A stretch of DNA of 64,000 nt from Diphasiastrum complanatum (GCA_029204225.1 CM055095.1:33295732-33359731); one strand, 5' to 3'; counted from the stretch's first letter, positions 11,876 through 25,340 are shown. Numbers and translations are program-made. Notes: a model not told the origin generated them from the letters alone.

Positions 11876-14665
11876 TCAGCTATTTTTGTCAGTCCACAAA
11901 CCATAAAACAACTGATGTTGTCGCTGCCATACTACGAGATATAGTCTTTTCACATTTCACAGACAAAGTCAAACAAGAGTTCTCCTTGATCTTCACGAAG
12001 CCTCTGGATAATGCATATACAACATCAAAGAGTGCGAAGCAGACTTGAGAATGACATATAGTAAAGGTAGTTTATTTGGTGTGTGTTTCGCTTGGATGGA
12101 GCAACAGGAGGCCTAAGAACTTCAATCTCTGCCGATCTACAGAAACTATCGCTCTTTATTGACGTTGATAGAAATGTTGGAATGAGCAGCTATTGTGATT
12201 GACGTAGAAATTGTTAATTCCAACGCTGAATCGAATAATATTGCAATAACTTTCAGAGACTTACAAACTACTGCATGCTCGTAAGTTTCAACTCATTTTG
12301 GAGGCAAGGCCCTTATTTTCTCAAGTTTGGAAACACAAATCTACAAGCTTGACTGCATACGATCAGATGTTATACTAGTGAACTTGTTTGGAAAACTTTT
12401 GCATGCTGCGATGGCAAAGTAGGTTTTATACCAGTATTGATAAGGATCGAATTGTCGTAGTCCAAAAGGCTATCAAGACATGATGGGCTTTCTGGTTAGC
12501 TGCAGTATATGAAAGGAACTGCCATTAGGTACAGCAACATATAAAGAGCTTAACCTTGTCAGTAGATAAGGCAAGACGAGAGTTGGGGTGACTACAAGCC
12601 AAAACTGATCCCGTCTACCAAAGGCGCTTTAAACCTAACAGGTTTCAACAATAGACGAAGAGCGCAGCAGCTCAGAAACTTAATAGAGACACTAAAAGAT
12701 ACAAAAGCAACAGAGAACAAAAGCTTTACTCAAAGATTTCTACAGCAACTGTACTGATTTCTTGTGTGTGGATTTATAGCACTAAAAAAGAAGCAACTTT
12801 AGGAAAGGCTTAACCTAATTCCCAGAAGAAGTTTCAAAGGTTTTGCACGAGATCTGCAATGAATGTCTATGTCACTTACAAGTCTTGAACATTCCACTTG
12901 AGCATATAATACTAAGAACGTTATAAGCTAATCGTATAGTCACTCCAGTTTCTGGCTTGCATTGCAAGTAGAACCGCCATCTCAGTACAGACGTGGGTGC
13001 TAGAGACAGTCTAAATGCCATCATTGACTTTTAATGCATCACCATCAAAGACGTTACGCTGCTGATGATTGAAAAACACTAAAATACTAGCAAATGGCCT
13101 AAAGCCTTGAATTTTGAAGCATTTCGGAATTTGGTGAAGATTCTTTGTGGCTGCAACGCTTGATTAGACTAAGCAAACAAGGAATCCTGTAGGTCTAAGA
13201 AAATATTTGCCATATAAGAACAGCTTGTCACAGCAGTATGTAGCCAGAGTGTATATCGTAGACTAGTAATTAAAGCCAGTAAAATTGTTTGGACTTCCTC
13301 TGGCATATATAGCACTCCATATACTAATATTCAATCCACGAATGTCCTCATAGTGTGTGTAAAAGTCTCCTTATTGCTGAATACTATGTATAAAAGCAGG
13401 TAAAATCTACTTTCAGATATAAAATTTTGAGGTCAATCCAGGGATGAAGAAAACGTTTTCAGCCATATGAACAGTTTTTTAGTTGCAATATTGTGAGGAA
13501 ATTGGGGGACTGGGTATCACAGATACGTGTACCTGGATGCATAGGGAGGAAAATGTGAGCCATCAGAAGAAGTTTCACTGTTGTAAGCCTTTGACAAAAT
13601 ACAAACCAGCATTGAACTACTTCAAGAGGAATCGTTTTTAGCTAAATATTGTAGAGTACATGTATTTGGATGCATATGAATAGGAATGAGGGACATGTGA
13701 AATAAGAAAAGATTTTCATGAATTCAAAAATTGGATATTTTGGGGTTGATTTCTCAAAAATAAATTATGGCATGGCCATTGAGTCATAGACATAAATGAA
13801 CATACTTAGATGCCTTGGATTGTACATCACTAGCAAATCTTTCCTCGAGCATAAAAGATAGTCAGGCCATGCCCTTTTCATGGATAAAATAGTTTATTTG
13901 CACCACACATGTTTACTTCAGACTTTTTATGAGCCGTTATAGGCATGTAAAATCTCTTGATGGCTATAATTTGCTTCTAGAATTTCTATATTGAAGTACT
14001 CATAGTATGCCCATAGGTCTTCAAAGTAGCATGCATAAGACAGTCTCTGGACTAGCAAGTCTCTCAACTCGATAGTCGACAATGACTCGACACAACACTT
14101 GTCGACACAACACTCGACATCGACTCAACAATCCTTGGACTTCGACAGCGACATCATAGCCATTGACACCTTCAAATTCTATAACTATGGTTATCTTCGA
14201 AACCTACTGATGTGTCGATTAGTTGATTGGTTCTATTGTGACAAATGATTCGAAATACGATGCTCTTAATCAGACTTCTGCAGTGCTAAATTCACGCAAT
14301 AGTCTGATAGTGTCTCTTGACACTTCAAGCTGTCACTCATACTTTTGCACCCGATAGTCGTATCAAAGCTTGTGTTGATTGTCAAAACATTTTCAGTGTT
14401 ATTATTCTTCTGGACATTAGAATACTCAAATTAAAGCCAATTGATTTGCCAACGTGTCTAGGACTTAAAATCAGTAAAGATATGTGTCCTTAGACACTTG
14501 TTGAAATCTCTAACATCAAAAAATATTCACACCACTCATTAATCTTCATTTTCTTGTGTCTTATCAACTAAGTCGAAAGTGCAGAATCACGGCCGTTGTT
14601 GATGTTGGATTTCAATGCTCAGCCTCAAATCCATTTATTAATGAGCATCCTAAAAAGCCATTCCA
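11876..14665. other. Upstream region of the bHLH gene; no gene seen
   Basis: About 2.8 kb with no coding signal I can support. It should hold the 5' UTR, possibly with an intron, and the promoter of the bHLH gene. A diverged pair of similar segments occurs near 13440-13580 and 13610-13720, each with a GGATGCATA-like core. A cluster of TCGACA words lies at 14080-14150. Confidence 0.4.
12772..12779 (-). promoter_or_regulatory. Candidate TATA box for the bHLH gene
   Basis: CTATAAAT on the minus strand, followed by a pyrimidine-containing leader-like stretch towards the gene. It is about 0.9 kb from the chosen start codon, so it would imply a long leader or a 5' UTR intron. The position is suggestive only. 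Confidence 0.2.
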
Positions 14666-15345
14666 CTACTACAAAAAATGATTATAGCGACGAAAGTTTG
14701 CGATGTTTATTTAGTAAAAAATAAACGTCACTCCGCGATTATTATAGCGACAAATAGATCATTTGCTAATTGTCACAAATAAACGTCGCTTTGCGATAGG
14801 ATGATCATCGCTCTGCGACATAACATATTCGACGCTCGGCGACATTACAGTTTGCAACGAATTAGTTTCACTTTTCTTACGTCTAGCGATAGTACATACT
14901 GACTGTCGTCGAGCGCGTTTGGCACCGAAATTTTTTTCTAAAAAAACGACGCCTGAGCGAAGCTTCCAATACCGTTGCCGCGCAACAATTAACCTGAGCG
15001 ACATTTCAGCAACTAAAAAGCAACGCTTAACCGTCTCTTTTCTGAAATATCGTCGGTCGATGCTGTAACTATTTAGCAGACTATAAAACCCGAGGAATAG
15101 TTTGTTTGTAGCGACGGTTTGGCGACGATTCCTGAATGTCGCCAGGTGATGGACTGGAAGAGCGACGTTTAAGCAATGTTAGAGCGACGATTAGACGTCT
15201 CCATGTATGTACGTCGACACTGTCATTAATTTGCAGACTGTAAAACCCGAGGAATGGATTTTTAACAGCGACGGTTTGGCGACGATTCCCGAATGTCGCC
15301 AGGCGATGGAAGATGTAAAACATCGCTAGGCGACACATAGCGTAT
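14666..15345. mobile_element. CACTA-like transposon end with subterminal repeats
   Basis: Starts CACTACTACAAAAAATG, the style of CACTA (En/Spm) termini. It continues with many AGCGACG / TCGCT words in both orientations, like the subterminal transposase-binding repeats of that superfamily. A direct repeat with a 157-bp period lies at its inner side (15076 and 15233). I did not find a matching inverted end in the window, so the extent of the element is unknown. Confidence 0.5.
15076..15310. repeat. Two direct copies, 157-bp period
   Basis: About 80 bp starting GCAGACTATAAAACCCGAGG at 15076 recurs with few changes at 15233. Both copies contain GCGACGGTTTGGCGACGATT and a GTCGCCAGG box. They fit the subterminal repeats of a CACTA element. 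Confidence 0.75.
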
Positions 15346-17064
15346 ATTCTTATGATTTTTTACAAATTTTCCTTGAGACTGGAACTTCAATTGAGAGAAT
15401 AACCATGGAAACACTCAGAGACAAATGGAGGATACAGACCTGCCAGAAGATAGAATCTACCAAGAAACCAAAGATGAAACCGTCAATGGCAGATACAAGT
15501 GACAAAAGGAAAAAAAGACACTCGGAAAGCACTCGAGCATGCAAGTTGTGAAGCTACTGGGAGCTCTCCAATTTTGAGAATGTCAACCAATTGCAGCAAT
15601 AAGACATTTTGGTTAAACTGCAGCAATTTGTGAAAAATAGTTTTTGTGATAAAGACTGGCGACAATAAGCACTTGGTTTTATGTAAGCGAATGAGGATCT
15701 ACGCTTTTTCAAGTGACGATTGAGGATGCCGATGCAAAGTAGAACGACATCATCCAATATGAGTTGCAGTGGGTCCTGCAACACATTAGGGGTGGGATGA
15801 TGTTGGCTGATTCTGACGAATTCCCAAGATACTCGGACGGAGCAACTCAAGAGCACCTCTCACCTTAGACCGAGGAGGTCTCTGAGAAGATGAGACTAAT
15901 GAAGACTGAGAGCCGAGTATGAGAGCCAAGAAATACTAGCTAGGAAAGACATGCAAGAACTGTGTAAGCTTCATGGGGAATCCCGGAAGATGGAATGACC
16001 ATGTAGGAACTAGTATCTCTAAGCAAATGTAATGAATGCAAGTAGACCCCTCTTAAAGAAAGTAGAGTGAGCCACCTTTTGATGGTGACCTTTAGTGGAG
16101 AGCATTATTCCACTTGTAATTTGTGAAATGTGGAAATTCCACTAGGATGCCACCTAAGGAGCTCTCTTGCTTATTTAAGAGACTCCCTCTTTTTGAAGAG
16201 AAGCTTTTTGTGAATTGTATCAACTCCATGCTGAAATGAGAAGAGCCTTCACGAGTTTGGTGCATCCATTGAGCTCCTTGATCATGCTTGTTTCTTGAGT
16301 GATGCATTTATGATCTTGCCCTTCCCTCCTTTTGTGTGTGTGGTTGTAGAGTGGATTAGATTTGCTGCTTAGAGTGGATTAGTTTCTTTCTTGTTTGTGG
16401 ATTAATGTAGGAGCCAGCATTCAAGTAAACTAAATAGGCTGGATTTGTGGTGTAGTTCTTGCATATCTCTTTACAATCCAGTTCTTGATGTTCTTGGGAT
16501 GTCCAAGAATCAATAGACTGGTTGGTTTCTTGATTCTTGGACTTCTAACATGTTGTAGATTACTTCTTGGTTCTTGTTTTGTCAATTTATGCAACTGTAG
16601 CTCAGTTTAGTAATGCTTAGGATCTGATTTAGTTTATTTTTAAAAGTAGATAGCTGTAGAATCTTCTAAATGTTCATATGGGCTGCACTCTAATCTGTGA
16701 ATGAGCGTTCTTGGCTTGCATCTCTGTTAGAATGTAAGTGCGTTCAAGAGAGTTTGACCCTGAGTAGTCCTCTGACAGGCAAGACAAAAAAACTATACCA
16801 CAATGACAATCTGTCCCCTTTGCCTGGTGTGGCATTGTAAGATCAAGAGCACACATAACAAATGCCCTGAAGTCTGGTAATAGGCAGAATACCAAGCCAT
16901 AGAAGCTGTAAACAAGAAGAAAAAGAACCGTAGTAAACAGATCCTCTGGATCAGAGGATCTATCAACAATAAACCATGATCTGATACATAGATATTATAT
17001 TGGTATTGATATTGTTAAGTTTTTTTATTTCAAACATTGTGTTAAAGTACGTGTTTGTAGTGTT
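15346..17064. other. No recognisable gene
   Basis: Several short open frames on both strands (for example near 15554-15856 minus and 15880-16010 plus) have no motif I know and no consistent exon structure. Parts may be decayed transposon coding sequence. Repeated AGAGTGGATTAG words occur at 16350-16390. Confidence 0.4.
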
Positions 17065-17100
17065 ATGTCTCATTCTAAATTTTTTTTCTTTATTCCTATA

Positions 17101-17544
17101 CAGGATGCTATTGAAATAGATGCCTTTGGTATGAGACATGAAGGCGTCCGAGGTGTATCAACCAGGAGAAAGGATGTGTCTCTATCTCATTATTTGAAAA
17201 ACTTTCAAAATAATGAGATTTGTATATATCATTCATCTTTTAATCCATATGCAACCACTGTGATTATGGCCATCAAATGATTATTAGTTTGTTTAGGAGG
17301 CCATAAGTACGCAAAAGGAATGTCATATAAAATAATGTTTGTCAAAAGGGATTTGGCAATTAAAATGTTGGGCTATACTCCCAATGAGACTACAAAAAGA
17401 TCATCTGCAATAACCCTTTATTTGGGTTACATTGATATGAGCAAAATAAAAAATTTAGAATTTTTGGATCCATATGAAAGGAGATTATTCCTTCATGACA
17501 ATACCATCCGTCTGAATCTTGAAGAGGATGATGATGATAATTAA
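17101..17544 (+). pseudogene. Unidentified two-part coding-like segment
   Basis: A polypyrimidine stretch and CTATACAG at about 17095-17102 look like a splice acceptor. It leads into an open frame (DAIEIDAFGMRHEGVRG..., stop at 17278-17280). After a TTTGTTTAG acceptor-like site, a second open frame (17308-17544) contains GHKYAKGMSYKIMF, then LYLGYIDMSKIKNLEFLDPY and ends in an acidic EEDDDDN tail. The composition looks like real protein rather than noise. It converges on the minus-strand transposase-like pseudogene that begins 250 bp further on, and may belong to the same transposon. I cannot name the family. Confidence 0.35.
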
Positions 17545-17789
17545 ACAATTTTATGTAATAAATTTCTAATATATTACAAGGATCTCTCTTTTGTTATGAA
17601 TTTGAATGCCTTTCAAAAAATCGTACCATTTGGCGAGTTTTTAGCTTGATATCTAAATTGTGCTCTTCTATAAAACCACTGAAAAAGTTGAACTAAATAT
17701 TTATTTCTTGAATTGTGTCCTCCATGATTTGTAGCTCTATGAAATGCTCTCCTTGCTTGCCAATGAGATTTTTCCATTCCTTGTGATGA

Positions 17790-20233
17790 CTAGATACTTA
17801 AGCTCCCATATTCCTTCGCAAAATAAGTTTCATGATGAAGAAGGATGTATTGCAAACAAGAATTTTGATTAGTTACATCAGTAGAAAAAAATATAGGCCT
17901 AAATGAGATAAGTACCAGATAATGATATAGATTAGCACCATGTAATGAGTAACGTTGTCTTTTCCCCAACAATCATGCACAAATTTTACAAATGTGGTGC
18001 AATGATTTTGCAAAGTCCTCATATCTTCTGTTGATAGGTTTTCCTTCCTATTAACACCTATGAGTTTGTCTAAGTTCCACACTTGTCCCTTTTCCACTCA
18101 ATTACTTCCTTCCAGTGTTTCTGTTGCTTGAACAATTTCTCTCCAATTTTCGTATCTAACACTTGATTCTTTGCATGTGTGATTGTATAAGAATCTTCTT
18201 GCTTTAACACCTCCAATTGATGGCTTATTAGGAATGTTTCCTTTTTTTTCGGAGAGTCTATCACTTTTTTCAATCATGACATTCCCTTTATGTAGTCCTG
18301 CATTTGACAGAGCTATTTCCAACCTCCTAATTGATGCTTTAGCCACAAACTCCAATTTATGATTCCATGCTAGTAGAATATGCAAGTAAATAAGTTTTTC
18401 AATAATACAAACCTCATCATGCAATGTGCATATGTGAACATTTTTTAATGGAATTGGCAGAACACTTTTCATATTTGGATTTTTCAGGTTTTCATGTTGG
18501 GCCAGTGTTTGACCATTCCAAATTCATATTGCAGCAATCCTTCATGCAATAAAGACATGGATGCTTTGATGTTGCCCCATGAGAGGCATTATACATACAT
18601 TTTAATGTTTTCAAATCCCTTGCAAGGTGCCATTGAATTTGAAAGCTTCCATGGTTTTTGACTGTAAATTTCTCACCCTCTAATTGTCTCTTTATAATCT
18701 CGCCATAATTTGTTAATGAAAATATCCATGAAAGTATTTTATGGTCCTCTTTCAAGACCTGTAGAGAAGCAAGTAAATAAAAACTGGCAAGGTATGAAAT
18801 GCTAATAACAATATTACAAATGAAAATTGAAATGTATACCCGGAATGCCGCCAACCACCATGATATGTGATTTTTCGATTGAACACTAAATGTTCAATCA
18901 TCTGTATTTGAAATTTTGTTCATCAAAGTGACACTCACTCATTTTAACTTTTGACCTTTGATGACTTTAGATTCATCCAATTTTATTACAATGATAATCT
19001 TTCCATTTACTTGATGTTTGTCTAGTTTATAGAATCAAATAATGTATTTTAGAATATTTTCAATATCAAGAAAAATATTATTGCAATTGTTGTAATTGAG
19101 CTCACCGTATTATGATTTGTATACTTCAGTTATATGAAGTGGTTGGCCAACTACTTTGAATATTCCGTCATTATAATAATTTCTTGCTAATCTTACCCGA
19201 TATGGACGCGGAAGATAAATTTTTTTTACCATCACTTGGAAAAAGCTTCTTTAACTATTCTAAAAAAAGTAGAATAAGCATTTCTGCTAATTCCAAAAAC
19301 ATCACATGCACCTTGTATCACATTTGCATCCAAGTATAATTGAACCTTAATCAAAACATGCTCTGCAATTTCATTTTTCATTTTGTCAAACCGAGCATTT
19401 TTCATCATTTTCTTTGCTGATTTTCTTGTTAACACATGACTTAAAGATGATCCAATGCATGAACGATCTGTTAAATAGTTCTTTGCCACCAACATGATCT
19501 GCAACAAACATAAGAAACCCAAATTATGTTTAACAAATAAATAATTCATGTTATCAAGTGCAAATCAAACTTAAATGACATATACAAATCAAATAAATAG
19601 TTTATATGAATACATATTTGAATGTTCGAATTCTTTTTTTCTAATTGCCGCTATGTGTAGATAAGTCATCAATATTCTTCATCGGTACTCTCTTTCTTTT
19701 CCTTTTCATCATTGCCTTTTTGATAACTTTTATATCAACAACAGATTTTAAACTCTTGGATCACAACTTTTCCAAGGATTCTAACATTTCTTGGTGATCT
19801 CCAAAGAGTAGTGACTGTAGCATTCAACTCTGACATAACATTCTTGAGTGCATTGTTTTCAGCACTAGTGTGTTGCACATAATGAAACAATTGCTGATTT
19901 TCACATTGCAATTGTTAATTAGCAAACTGTAATTGTTGATTAAGACATGTTATGCATTCCAATATCACGCAACCTTTGACAATATCCAAGTAATCCGCTA
20001 TTTCCTTCACATACAAATCTAAGAAGATGAGCTACGGACTTAAAATCTGGACACAAATTGGTAGCTGGATCATTAGGACAAATTGATCCATCCACCCACA
20101 AATCTATATTCATATGATTATTGATTCTCAATTCTCTAACTATTGCAACAACATTCTCTACAACTTTCAAACTTTTCTTAATAATTGGTGTCCATTGCAT
20201 AGGAAGAGCTACATGCAAATGGAACATTGCCAT
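17790..20233 (-). pseudogene. Unclassified transposase-like pseudogene, copy 1
   Basis: Exon-like pieces in order from high to low coordinate: 20233-19940; 19500-19235 (after TTTGTTGCAG); a decayed part (19230-18860) containing VNGKIIIVIKLDESKV; 18810-18492 (after CTCTACAG) with QIQWHLARDLKTLKCMYN and a CLYC pair; 18472-18098 with NVHICTLHDEV and NKPSIGGVKARRFL; and 18097-17930 ending near DCWGKDNVTHYM. The ordered Asp residues (LDES, ARDLK) and the CTLH motif resemble the first and second catalytic Asp and the C/DxxH motif of RNase H-fold transposases. This is inference. Stops and frame changes break it. A paralogous fragment lies at 56600-57174. Confidence 0.5.
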
Positions 20234-20581
20234 TGTTGAAAGCTACAATCCGTAAATGCTTCAAATTACAATTAATCAACACGAATAGATCTATCATACC
20301 TTACTTTTGTAATGTTTATGTTGCGTTGATAAATCATAACACCTCATATTTCACTATAAGCATACAATGATTTCAAAAGTTTTGCTACTCCCGCTTCAAT
20401 TTTTGCATTGAGCACATCAAGATTTTCAGTCTTAAAGCTCTAGTCCTGAGTTTTGGAATGAGCATGCAGAGAATTTATTACATCTCATTCTTAACTAACT
20501 TTTGTCCAAAGTTAATCATACCAGTTAAACGTCGGACAAGGCCGAAAACTCAAAAAACGATGACCAAAAGTTACCGGTTCA

Positions 20582-20701
<120 letters not shown>

Positions 20702-21160
20702 GTAACCTCTCTCTAAAGTGAAATTTCTTAAAGGGCCCATTTTGAGCCCATATTTCCTCTAATGACTGTTTAATCAAGCGCAAATCAATTTTCTCATCAG
20801 TCTATTTGTCATTTTATTGTATAAGAATCAGTGTTCTCGCCAGTAAATTGTTCTAATAATTAGTCGCAAAAATGTGTTTATTGCTGCCATGTGATGATTC
20901 AACCATGGTGGGTGTGTGGTGGCTACAAAAATCCGTTAATAATGCACTTATCATGACGGATGAGTCAATGACGACGACTGAAAAGATAAGAGCATGATAC
21001 TAAATGAAATCAAATGAATTCAAAAAAGATCCAGAGCCATTCTATCTCAATGACTTGACCCACCTCTATAAGTTTTGATTTGATGCTTTGCGGCTTCCCT
21101 TGCTAGGCTTTCGTTCAGATCCAGGCATATTTTTTTCATCTTAGTTTTTGAAGCCACTGT

Positions 21161-21272
21161 ATATAGTGCTGAATCTTGCAAGATTTGATCAGGTGAGAGT
21201 ATATATGGGTTGGAGCTACTATATATATAGTGCTAAATCTTGCAAGATTTTATCAGGTGAGAGTATATATGG
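21161..21272. repeat. Two direct copies, 64-bp period
   Basis: A 48-bp unit (ATATAGTGCTGAATCTTGCA onward, ending GTGAGAGTATATATGG) at 21161-21208 recurs at 21225-21272 with two or three changes. Confidence 0.85.
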
Positions 21273-21776
21273 TGGCTACAAAATCCAGGCCATCCATCGT
21301 TGCTCTTCTCGATTGATCTTTTTTGTATCTATGAGCAAAAATTCTAACAAAATGACATTAATTGTGTGATCATGAGCCTCTTGTGCACATTGGTGTGAAA
21401 CTTTAGATATGTCTTTAAGAATATGTTTCATGAGTAATTACAATGAAATTAATTTAATTACAAATATTTTAATAGAATAAAAAAGAAGAGAAGTGTGAAA
21501 TGTTGTATGAAATGTTGAGATATATAAACACAAAAAATCTCTACTAGCAACAATTGAATATATATTTTAGTACAATTCAATCAATCTCATATACAGACAA
21601 TTCCTCATTTACATCATCATTGATATCTCGCCATTCATCCGAGTCAAGCTCTAAACGTAGTTCAAGCCTACGTATACTTCTCGATATAGGTGCTTGCAGT
21701 TCATCTTCTTGATCGTTTGCATCACTTTCACACTCATCTAGTAGTCTAATTCTTTAAAGGATTTCAAATAGATGGT

Positions 21777-23770
21777 CTACTCTTGTTGGAAGATTAGAAG
21801 TATCATCATCAATATTTTCATTGATTTGCCACTTTCGGCTCTTAGGTCATTGTCAATGACATCCCAATCGTCATGCTCATTTGGCTCCACGAGATAATCA
21901 ATTGTTTCTTCCTCTTCATTATGCAGATTCTCTTCTGAACGATAGCTTTCATCTTCTTCGTCATGATTGTATATTGTCGCATCTTCAAGCTCAATATTTT
22001 GGAAAACATTTTTTTTCTTGTCTTTGTTTGCATGACAAATAGCCACCTCATATTCGATGGATCAGGATAAAGGGCTATCTGCAATACAAGTGAGTTGGAG
22101 AATGAATCTAGTGTGCTCAACAATTGATTTATAATTAAAAGTACCAATGATTGTTACCTATTCACAATGAATTGGTAAGACCAATGTCTCATTGGAAGAG
22201 AAAAGGATCTTTGTTGAATCAAGAGCATATAGTCCATTTGAATCCAATCATACAGTTGCATGTGGCCCTCGACATATGTAATTTGAAACCATTTGACATC
22301 GAACAAAAAGATCTTGAATGGTTTCAACATAGTCAAGGTCACTTTCAACCAAATTGGTATCCCTTGCACTACTGCAATTGGCTTGATGAAACCTTGTCAT
22401 CACCCCACAATCAAATGTCGTTCTTTTTTTGTCGATGCATTCAATGCGAAAGTGTTGTCCACTAGACCAAGGAGCGGTATGCCGCCTATACTATCATATT
22501 GAAAAATGCATATATCAAATAACATATTCTTGAATAATGTGTTACAATGCCAAAGCAATTATCATATAAATAATAAATAATGAGTCTGAGTTTAGAGACA
22601 AACATGCCAACTACCACTGTGCGCAAGATCCCACTCCAAATTTGATATTTGTTTTCCACCTGCACAAGCATCATTCACGGCTTCATATAGCCAAGAAATG
22701 TTGCATTGATCTGGGAGCTTTTCCAATTCGGATGGAAAAGTCTGGCCCCTATGTGACCGACGCCACCGCGTTCTATCAATATTCCGTTGATCTTTGGATT
22801 TTTCGTATACATCAATCCAAGATGACAATTCTTTTGTCTTGTATAGCATGATGCAAACATTTTCTCTCATACACTCGAAAAATTTAGCACGCGTTTCTTT
22901 TCCTTGTGGAATGCTCTCTTGTTTGTTGCTCTCTTCACTATCATGCCATAGTCTTGGAGCCCCTAGATTTAATTGTGTCAAGTACTCTGTAATGTAAAAC
23001 AAAGACTCTTATGCCATCCAACCTTCCACCATACTACCTTCTACACGCCTTTTTGGCAAATAAAATCTTTTAGGACTTTCATAAATTGCTCTAAAAAAAC
23101 ATCCATCTTCCACTCACAAGGCCCGCTAGCTCACCACATCAACAAAGATGAACCAATAGGTGAATTTGGATGTCCATGAATGATGGAGGAAGGCATCTCT
23201 CGAAAGCACAAACAATCTCAAAAGCTTTGAGATGCATGCGTCCTATATCTTCTGTATTTATGTCTTTTGAAGATATCCACCTGCATATTCGTCGCATACA
23301 AAAATAGAAATGCGTCAATAATATACATATACATGCGAAATGTGCTCATTTGAGTGACGTTAAGACTCACGAGCAATATCTTGTAATAGTCGACAATTCT
23401 GAAATAATGTTTCGTATATCTTTGGTGAAACACCCTTTCAATGCCACCGAAAATACATGTTGTCAACATAAATAGGCTGAAATATAATTGTCATGACATT
23501 TTATGCAAATAATCTTGATTATATGCGTCACTAATTAAACACATCAAGTACATATACCTGTATCATCTTGTGCTAATCATGAGACTTTAATCCGGATAAT
23601 TTGTTGTCTGCGATAAATGCCCCTCTTATAGACCCCGCGTATCCAATGGTAAATTGCATATGTATAACTGTCTTTATATGCGTACTCTCTTCCTTCGACA
23701 AAATCCACGATGCACGAGTTGATCTTGACCTTGACTCTTGTCCATCTTTAGTCCACAAGTGTCGCATTCA
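21777..23770 (-). pseudogene. CACTA TNP2-type transposase remains (DUF4218/DUF4216 region)
   Basis: Pieces in minus-strand order match the C-terminal half of plant CACTA transposases. A NKLSGLKSHD motif near 23580 corresponds to the GLKSHDCH motif that precedes DUF4218. Near 23200-23020, MPSSI and then FMKVLKDFICQKGV correspond to DUF4218. NLGAPRLWHD lies near 22950. An FDVKWF box and the following LYALDST near 22300-22200 correspond to DUF4216, and YPDPSN..W near 22065 to its end. A Glu/Asp-rich tail (22000-21850) closes it. Frames change repeatedly. The catalytic Transposase_21 domain was not found; a copia fragment occupies the position upstream. Confidence 0.65.
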
Positions 23771-24412
23771 AAACAAAGATTTTTTCGACCCTGGGTCAGG
23801 TTGGATCGGTTAGGATTTCTCCAACCCTTCACTAAATTATCTGGGGGTGTTCGACACTAGATTGAGTCGGATCGGGTCTAATCTCTCCGACCCCAAAAAA
23901 TTTGATCCTCAGCATAATTTTTGACCCAGTGTAAATTTTTTGATCCTTTGTATAAAATCCAGCCCATTGTAAATTTTGATACTGTTAGTCAGAAATACGA
24001 CCCAACGACTTCACCTTGACAGTCCATCTATGTTATACATGTATTTACAATTACAAGGCGATTGTAATTAATATAGAAAATAGCATTCAATGCGAGTTAG
24101 TTGTACATATTTTCAGTATATGTAGTCCTAGAATCTTCATCCGAAAACTTCTTCTGATATACAATTACTACTGAAATTGTAATAGACAAGATATACTTCT
24201 ATTGCCAGTGTTATCACACACAATGATCAGCTGAAGTAATTACTTCAAGCATTGTACTCATTGTTGATATTAATCAGAGTGCAATTATCTGTCTTATTAT
24301 TGTTATAGTTCACTAAAGTTTGTTGAATCAATTCAGTTTGAACATTCTACTACTGATTGTGGTGCTTCCGATCCACGCACCAGCTTCCGCTCATTCCCAC
24401 TAATTTTTGACA

Positions 24413-24424
24413 TGGTATTAGAGC
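24413..24424 (+). other. Primer-binding site (initiator Met tRNA)
   Basis: TGGTATTAGAGC, one base from the canonical plant copia primer site TGGTATCAGAGC, immediately after the LTR end. Confidence 0.75.
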
Positions 24425-24559
24425 GGGCATCCAAGTAATTTGCTTCTCATTGCAGATTATTAATCTTGTTTCTATCAAGACAATGAACTAGCAAGCGTGT
24501 AGCCAACAATATTCTGAAATCATTGTTACTTCCAATGATCTCGTTCAGCCAGAATAAAT

Positions 24560-25340
24560 CTGTCTGCTCTAATCGAAAGGCTTGGTGGAGGGAACTATCA
24601 TCTCTGGAAGTTCAAGATGAAGGTCATGCTATTAGCCAAGGAACTGTGGGACATTATTGACGGCACAAAACTCAAGCCAGAGGGTGAAGCAGCTACTATC
24701 ACCAAGTGGAGACTGAAGGATGGCAAAGCTTTTGCCATGATCACTCTGAACATAAAAGACACCCAAATCAGTCAGTTAAGAGCTGATCAGACTGCTAAGG
24801 ATGCATGAGACATCCTAACAACCCTCTACGATATTAGGGACCTCACCTCCAAACTCCATTTGAGGAAGAAATATTTCTCCCTGAGAATGTTTGAAGCACT
24901 AAGTGTTTTGAGTCATCTCAACACTTTTCAAAATCTCATGCAGCAAATGATTGCAACTGGCTCAGAAATACAAGACTCCGATGTTGTTATGAATCTATTA
25001 TTGAGTCTTCATGAAGCTTATGGAAATTGGGTCATGGCAATTTCGATCTAGGATCATCTAACTCTATCAAGAGTAATCTCATTACTTCTACAAGAAGAAA
25101 TCAGAAGATCAGCTTCCTCCTCAGGCCTAGGATCGGATCCACGAACACTATATTCAAAAAATGAGAAGTTTAGATCCAAAAAAAGAGCAATATATAGTCT
25201 AGCTTGAATTTAGCTCTGGGTCAAATTTTGACTCAGGGTTGAATTCAAACTCTTCATCCTTCTAGACAAAGCATAAACTATTCTGCAGATACTGCAAGAA
25301 AACTAGACATGAAATCAAGGACTACAATACTTTGAAATAT
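24560..25340 (+). pseudogene. Copia gag (UBN2-like), broken
   Basis: Open pieces at 24617-24808 (KELWDIIDGTKLKP, QLRADQTAKDA) and 24860-25051 (LRKKYFSLRMFEA, VVMNLLLSLHEAYGNW) are in the order expected for a copia gag. A decayed zinc knuckle near 25285 reads CRYCKKTRHEIKDY, with Tyr in place of the last Cys. Stops interrupt the pieces. This gag differs from that of elements A-G and belongs to another copia lineage. Confidence 0.75.

Noticed and set aside
23800-23980. Repeated GACCC/GATCC words as a possible satellite
   Set aside because: No constant period or unit could be established.
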